Part shown: positions 60,107-64,000 of the stretch, one piece after another
How the letters are laid out: every line of letters starts with the position of its first letter
Numbering within the stretch: position 1 is the stretch's first letter
Assembly: GCF_014189455.1 (NCBI RefSeq)
Contig: NZ_CP050296.1
Coordinates: 2,290,001 to 2,354,000 of the forward strand
Source of the DNA: Mesorhizobium huakuii
GTDB lineage: Bacteria; Pseudomonadota; Alphaproteobacteria; Rhizobiales; Rhizobiaceae
Direction: 5' to 3'
DNA: 64,000 nt
Notes under the pieces: generated by a model
Told to the model about the DNA's origin: nothing
Databases searched by the model: none
Seen by the model: only the letters and a program-made list of their open reading frames with translations
Position numbers and translations under genes: made by a program

Positions 60107-62062
60107 ATGCTGAAACGCTACGCGTTCCTCGCTGCCTTGATCCTCATGAGCCTCTCGGCGTTCGAGGCTCGCGCCGATCGAAGGGTTGCGCTCGTGATCG
60201 GCAATTCGCAGTACCGTGAAATCCCGACGCTCAAGAATCCGGACAAGGACGCTGAGGACGTTTCGAACACGTTCCGGCAGGCCGGCTTCGACGTGTTCGT
60301 CGCAAAGGACGTGACCAAGCTCCAATTCGAAGAGAAGTTCCGCAACTATCTGGCCGCCGCCGACGGCGCCGATCTCGCCGTCGTCTATTATTCCGGCCAC
60401 GGCTTTCAGATCGGCGGCGAGAATTTCCTGATCCCGGTCGACGCGTCGTTGAAGGATGCGGCCGACATGGAGGTCCAGACAATCAGGCTTAACGACGTGC
60501 TGCAGCAATTGCGCGCGAAGTCGAAAATCCAGATGATCATTCTCGATGCCTGCCGCAACGATCCGTTCCCGCGCAAGGACTACTGGCTGCGCGACCAATT
60601 GATCGTCTCCGGCGGCACCGGGCTCGCGCAGGTAACAGGCTCGCAGAATGAGCTGATTGCCTTTGCCACCGAGCCCGGCGCTGTCGCTTATGACGGGTCC
60701 GGCGATCTCAGCCCCTTCTCATCGGCCTTTTCCCGCCGCGCGCTGGCGCCGAACCAGGAAATCCGCGCCGTCATGGCCGCCGTGCGGCGCGATGTGGTCA
60801 AGGCGACCAATGGCAGGCAGGTTCCGTGGGAGAATTCCTCGCTGATCGACGATGTCGTGCTGATGCGCGCGGCGGAGCAACCGGCGCTGCCGGCGTCCGA
60901 CGCCCAGCAAAACCAGCAGGTGGCGGAGCGCGGGATCCAGGTCGCCGCGGCCGCCGAAGCCATCGAAAATCGTGACATCAGCGTCCCGGTCGGCGTCGGT
61001 CCGGTTGCGCTGAAGCTGGATTTTCCGACCAGCGATGTCTCGACCAGCCTCAAACTCGCTGGCTATCCGGCAGTTGGAACGCTGTCCTTGCCGGATCGCG
61101 TCCTGTCGCCGCAGTCGATCCTGATAGCCGCTGAAGTCGACCAATTGCGCTACGAGCCGCAGATCGGCTCGACGGCTCCCGTCGAGATTGGCTTTCAGAT
61201 CCGCGCCGGCGACGCGTCGAAACGGGCGACGATGAAGCTGTCGCCGAGCGTCGACCCCTGCGACCAGGCAGCCGGCGAGCCGCTCGACCTGCAAGGCGTC
61301 GTCCCCGGCCGGTTATCGAACGAGATCGCAGACGGCGCGGTCGAAGCCTGCGAGGCGGCCGTGAAAGCCTATCCCGATGTCGCCCGCTTCCGTTACGAAC
61401 TCGGGCGGGCGCTGCTGGCCGCCGGCAACATCGACGAGGCCAGGAAGGCCATCCACGAAGCGTCCGACAAGGGACACGTCCGCGCCGTCTACGAACTCGG
61501 CTACCTCGCCTCCTCGGGAATAGGCACGCCGGTGGATGCCACGCAAGCGAATGGTCTCTATTCGCAGGCATCCGACAGGGGCGACCCCTACGCCATGAGC
61601 GCGTGGGGCCGCGCCCTGTTCAATGGCGTTGGCGTGCAGCGCGATACCGGCAAAGGGCTTGACCTCATGCTCACGGCAGCAGCGATGGGGCATATCAGCG
61701 CCATGAATGATCTTGCGATGATCTTCAAAGACGGCCGCAATGGCGTGCCCGCCGATCCGGCCCGTGCCTTGGCTTTCCTCAAGGCTGGCATTGAACGGCA
61801 AGAGGCTTATTCGATGGGCATTCTCGGTCTTTCGCCCAGGCCAAGCACGCTGACGGTCGCGGCATGCACGCCCAAGGTGGTGACGAAAATCATCACGAAG
61901 ATAAAGGTGATCCGTACACCTGTGCCAAAAGCGCCGCCGCCGAAGATCGGCAAGCCAAAGGCCCCGATAGTGCCAGGCGAAACCGGACCAGCGCCCTGGC
62001 GTGGCGGCAATGGCGGCGACCACTCTGACCACAGCACCGGCGGCGGCAACAGTGCCGGCTGA
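60107..62062 (+). CDS. Caspase-like (peptidase C14) protein with Sel1 repeats
   Basis: A 651-residue exported protein. Signal peptide: MLKRYAFLAALILMSLSAFE, cleaved near ARA-D. The caspase p20-like domain runs over residues 24-260, with ALVIGNSQYREIPTLKNPDK, the catalytic His98 in VVYYSGHGFQIGGENFLIPV and Cys149 in IILDACRNDPFPRKDY. A middle beta-rich region follows, then Sel1/TPR-type repeats at about 425-570 (VRAVYELGYLASSGIGTPVD, AMSAWGRALFNGVGVQRDTG, SAMNDLAMIFKDGRNGVPAD). A Pro/Lys- and Gly-rich tail ends it. Bacterial orthocaspases often cleave after Arg/Lys; the substrate is unknown. Confidence 0.88.
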   Translation: MLKRYAFLAALILMSLSAFEARADRRVALVIGNSQYREIPTLKNPDKDAEDVSNTFRQAGFDVFVAKDVTKLQFEEKFRNYLAAADGADLAVVYYSGHGFQIGGENFLIPVDASLKDAADMEVQTIRLNDVLQQLRAKSKIQMIILDACRNDPFPRKDYWLRDQLIVSGGTGLAQVTGSQNELIAFATEPGAVAYDGSGDLSPFSSAFSRRALAPNQEIRAVMAAVRRDVVKATNGRQVPWENSSLIDDVVLMRAAEQPALPASDAQQNQQVAERGIQVAAAAEAIENRDISVPVGVGPVALKLDFPTSDVSTSLKLAGYPAVGTLSLPDRVLSPQSILIAAEVDQLRYEPQIGSTAPVEIGFQIRAGDASKRATMKLSPSVDPCDQAAGEPLDLQGVVPGRLSNEIADGAVEACEAAVKAYPDVARFRYELGRALLAAGNIDEARKAIHEASDKGHVRAVYELGYLASSGIGTPVDATQANGLYSQASDRGDPYAMSAWGRALFNGVGVQRDTGKGLDLMLTAAAMGHISAMNDLAMIFKDGRNGVPADPARALAFLKAGIERQEAYSMGILGLSPRPSTLTVAACTPKVVTKIITKIKVIRTPVPKAPPPKIGKPKAPIVPGETGPAPWRGGNGGDHSDHSTGGGNSAG

Positions 62063-62136
62063 CGACAGCGACGCCATGGCCGCACAGGCAGTGTCGAAAC
62101 TGACTATTCCGCAGCCGCCTGAACGCCGATACCGAC

Positions 62137-63606
62137 TTACTTGTCGGTGACGATCTTGACCTTGTCGCCGGCCGAAACCGCGGCCCCCGGAGACAGCGCA
62201 TTGAGCACACGGAACAGGTCGAGCTTACGATCGACGCCGACCATCTGCGCGGCGAGCGAGCCCATGGTCTGGCCCGGCTGCACGGTGAGCACGCGGATAT
62301 GCAGCGGCTTCAAGGCCGCCTTTTCAGCAGGACTGAGGATACGGAACGACCCGCTGACCGAGCGCGCCACCGTTTCCAGCGAGGTGCTGGCCGACGGTGC
62401 CGCAGTCAGCAGCCGGTAGACCTGGCCGCCGGCCCGGATCACCGCGATGTCGAACTGCCAGCCTTCGGCACCGGCATGCGCGGTCGCGGCCTCATTGCCG
62501 TTGATGGTTTCCTGCTTGACGGTGCTGTCGTCGAGACCGGCCACCCAGCCGCTTCTGATATAGTCCGTCAGGGCGCGATTCTTGTCTATCGAAACGCCGT
62601 CGAAGCGGATCGCGATGTCGCCCGGCCCGGTCGCTGTCACCGCCGCCGCCGAATTGTCGATGATGAAACCATCCGGCACCGTGAACGACACGCCGAGGCC
62701 CGGATGCAGGAAGGTCTCGCCGCGCACATAGCCTTCCTCCGGCGTGTCGCCATAGAGCAGGCCGTCTATGCCGGCGAGGAAGGAATCGCGGTCGCGCGTG
62801 CCGACGCCGGGGGCGCCGAACTGGCGGGCATGGCGTTGCGCCAGGTCGATGCGCTGCGGCGTGTTGGGATGCGTCGCCAGGAAGTCGAGGCTGGCGTCGG
62901 TGGCGCCGCTGATCGAGCGGAAATCGGTATAGGCCGACATCGACTGCAGGAAGCGGCCCGCGGCGTAGGGATCGTAGCCGGCTTCGCCGATCGACTTGAT
63001 GCCGATGGCGTCGGCTTCCAGCTCCTGGTTGCGCGAGAACTGCGCCAGCCGAAGCTTGCCGCGGATCAGCGCCGCCTTGGCGGTCGGGCTGTCGCCGAGC
63101 ACATCCGAGACGACCTTGGTCGCCAAACCTTCCTCGGCCTCCAGCTGCTGACGCTGCAGGCCGTGATTGGCGGTGACATGGCCCATCTCATGCGCGATGA
63201 CGGCGGCGAGTTCGGACGAATCGTTGGCGAGCGCCAAAAGGCCGCGCGTGATGTAGAGATAGCCGCCCGGCAGCGCGAAGGCGTTGACGTTGGGCGAATT
63301 CAGGATGGTGATGCGATAGGTCTGGGTCGGGTTCGCCGACACCACGGTCAGATTGCCGACCACCTTGGCAACCATTCGCTCGAGCTTGGGATCGGAATAC
63401 TCACCGCCGTAGGTGGCCAGGATGCGCGGATGCTGCGCCTTGGCGAGTTCCGCGAGCTTGTTGTTTGCGCCGACATTGTCGACCGTGATCGGCCTGTCGG
63501 ACGGCTGGAAGCCGGACTCCTGGACTTCCGGAGGCGTGAACATCTGGCAGCTTGCCAAGGCCACGGCAAAGCCGGCCAGCGCCAGAAAGCGCGCCAGCGG
63601 ATTCAT
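62137..63606 (-). CDS. M48-family zinc metalloprotease lipoprotein, LysM-like C-terminus
   Basis: A 489-residue lipoprotein protease. The lipobox LASC gives Cys20 as the acylated residue. The M48 active site is HEMGH at residues 139-143, with a third ligand Glu in ELEADAIGI. The residues NSPNVNAFALPGGYLYITRG are typical of BepA/YfgC- and LoiP-type periplasmic proteases that act in outer-membrane quality control. The last about 60 residues (IRVLTVQPGQTMGSLAAQMV to KVKIVTDK) resemble a LysM peptidoglycan-binding motif. It is convergent with the caspase-like gene, 74 bp apart. Confidence 0.92.
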   Translation of the reverse strand: MNPLARFLALAGFAVALASCQMFTPPEVQESGFQPSDRPITVDNVGANNKLAELAKAQHPRILATYGGEYSDPKLERMVAKVVGNLTVVSANPTQTYRITILNSPNVNAFALPGGYLYITRGLLALANDSSELAAVIAHEMGHVTANHGLQRQQLEAEEGLATKVVSDVLGDSPTAKAALIRGKLRLAQFSRNQELEADAIGIKSIGEAGYDPYAAGRFLQSMSAYTDFRSISGATDASLDFLATHPNTPQRIDLAQRHARQFGAPGVGTRDRDSFLAGIDGLLYGDTPEEGYVRGETFLHPGLGVSFTVPDGFIIDNSAAAVTATGPGDIAIRFDGVSIDKNRALTDYIRSGWVAGLDDSTVKQETINGNEAATAHAGAEGWQFDIAVIRAGGQVYRLLTAAPSASTSLETVARSVSGSFRILSPAEKAALKPLHIRVLTVQPGQTMGSLAAQMVGVDRKLDLFRVLNALSPGAAVSAGDKVKIVTDK

Positions 63607-63716
63607 TCGTAGCTTGTCGACGCCGATCGCCAGAACGGCTTCCTTTCAGGTCCCGGCGCATGACCACGAAAATCGGGGGCGATCCTCGGAACCCGTCATG
63701 CGCTAAAAACAAACTT

Positions 63717-63764
63717 CTACAGCATCCGTCGCGCGTCCCTCGGGGCGTGCGGCGGATGCTGTAG
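63717..63764 (-). terminator. Long hairpin downstream of the last gene
   Basis: CTACAGCATCCG-T-CGC...GCG-G-CGGATGCTGTAG, 15 or more pairs, about 100 bp after the stop at 63866 on the minus strand and followed there by AGAAGTTTGTTTTTAG. It can act as a terminator; its sequence also looks like a common rhizobial palindromic repeat. Confidence 0.6.
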
Positions 63765-63865
63765 GCAAATCACGGCTTGTGCCGACCAGTAGGGCCGACC
63801 TAGCCACACTACGTCTGCCATGGCAAGCAAGCGCCCCATCGCCTGAGGCCGGTTTGACCGTAAAT

Positions 63866-64000
63866 TATGTCGGCTTCCGGGCAATATCTCGTGATACCGC
63901 ATTCCCGGCACTTTCACCGACATAGCGCCGAAACGCCTCCGGACCAGCCCCGGCAAAGAAGTCGTCCGCACTACCGGCGGCGGCGACTGTGCCATTGTCC
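63866..64000 (-). CDS. C-terminal end of an unidentified protein, cut by window edge
   Basis: The minus strand reads without a stop from the window edge to TAA at 63866-63868. The last 44 residues are DNGTVAAAGSADDFFAGAGP, then EAFRRYVGESAGNAVSRDIA and RKPT. The composition looks like real coding sequence and the frame is followed by a hairpin with a T-rich tail. The family cannot be determined from this fragment. Confidence 0.55.

Overview
The window is high-GC, gene-dense DNA from an alphaproteobacterium, most likely a Mesorhizobium-like member of the Rhizobiales. The evidence is the gene set: a phaR-phaA-phaB polyhydroxybutyrate locus, CarD, a seven-iron FdxA ferredoxin, an RpoH2-type sigma factor behind an EcfG-like promoter, DUF1244/DUF1036/DUF3309/YdcH proteins and many solute-binding-protein ABC transporters. 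Rhizobial-style palindromic intergenic repeats and GANTC (CcrM) sites support this. Species is an inference. I found no rRNA, tRNA or CRISPR array.

Layout. 1-6.7 kb: end of an EthD-like protein, a hybrid histidine kinase, a methyltransferase, a Stf0-like sulfotransferase, a frameshifted lytic transglycosylase and ispG. 7-8.3 kb: an AT-rich orphan membrane protein and two YdcH/DUF465 genes, one of them only 59 codons. 8.3-14 kb: an IclR regulator divergent from a polar amino-acid ABC transporter, followed by RidA and a SelA-like PLP enzyme. 14-15.9 kb: an ECF sigma/anti-sigma pair. 16-24.2 kb: a ribose-type sugar operon (isomerase, binding protein, ATPase, permease, RpiR regulator, PfkB kinase). 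Here the ATPase gene is split by an IS66-family element and the regulator is frameshifted.

24.3-36 kb: purE-purK, an LprI-like protein, zinc-free ribosomal protein L36 (rpmJ), a TPR protein, a hydrolase, a frameshifted conserved protein, DUF1036-pyk, an N-formylglutamate amidohydrolase homologue, DUF1244, an MFS transporter, a LysR regulator divergent from an NAD(P)-binding epimerase-like protein, and DUF3309. 36-42.6 kb: an RND efflux pump with its adaptor, a gene-poor stretch, and a patatin phospholipase. 42.8-47.2 kb: two divergent citrate-synthase paralogues, then a GlxA-type AraC regulator divergent from a rhodanese-GNAT pair. 47.2-50.2 kb: phaR and phaAB. 50.2-56.3 kb: a 700-bp intergenic region unusually rich in GANTC and TTAA sites, a SUV3-like helicase, an S4 RNA-binding protein, fdxA and carD. 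56.4-64 kb: a cystine-type ABC transporter, rpoH2, a caspase-like Sel1 protein, an M48 lipoprotein protease and the tail of an unidentified gene.

Working together: carbon storage and central carbon genes (pha, citrate synthases, pyk) sit with nutrient uptake systems and stress regulators. Four genes (lytic transglycosylase, rpiR, a conserved hypothetical, phaA) are each restored by adding one base. This means either sequencing errors or recent decay, and it should be settled before any of them is called a pseudogene. The most unusual DNA signals are the GANTC-rich region before the helicase, a palindromic repeat read in frame inside that helicase, and the citrate-synthase pair in which one member has Glu at the catalytic Asp position.
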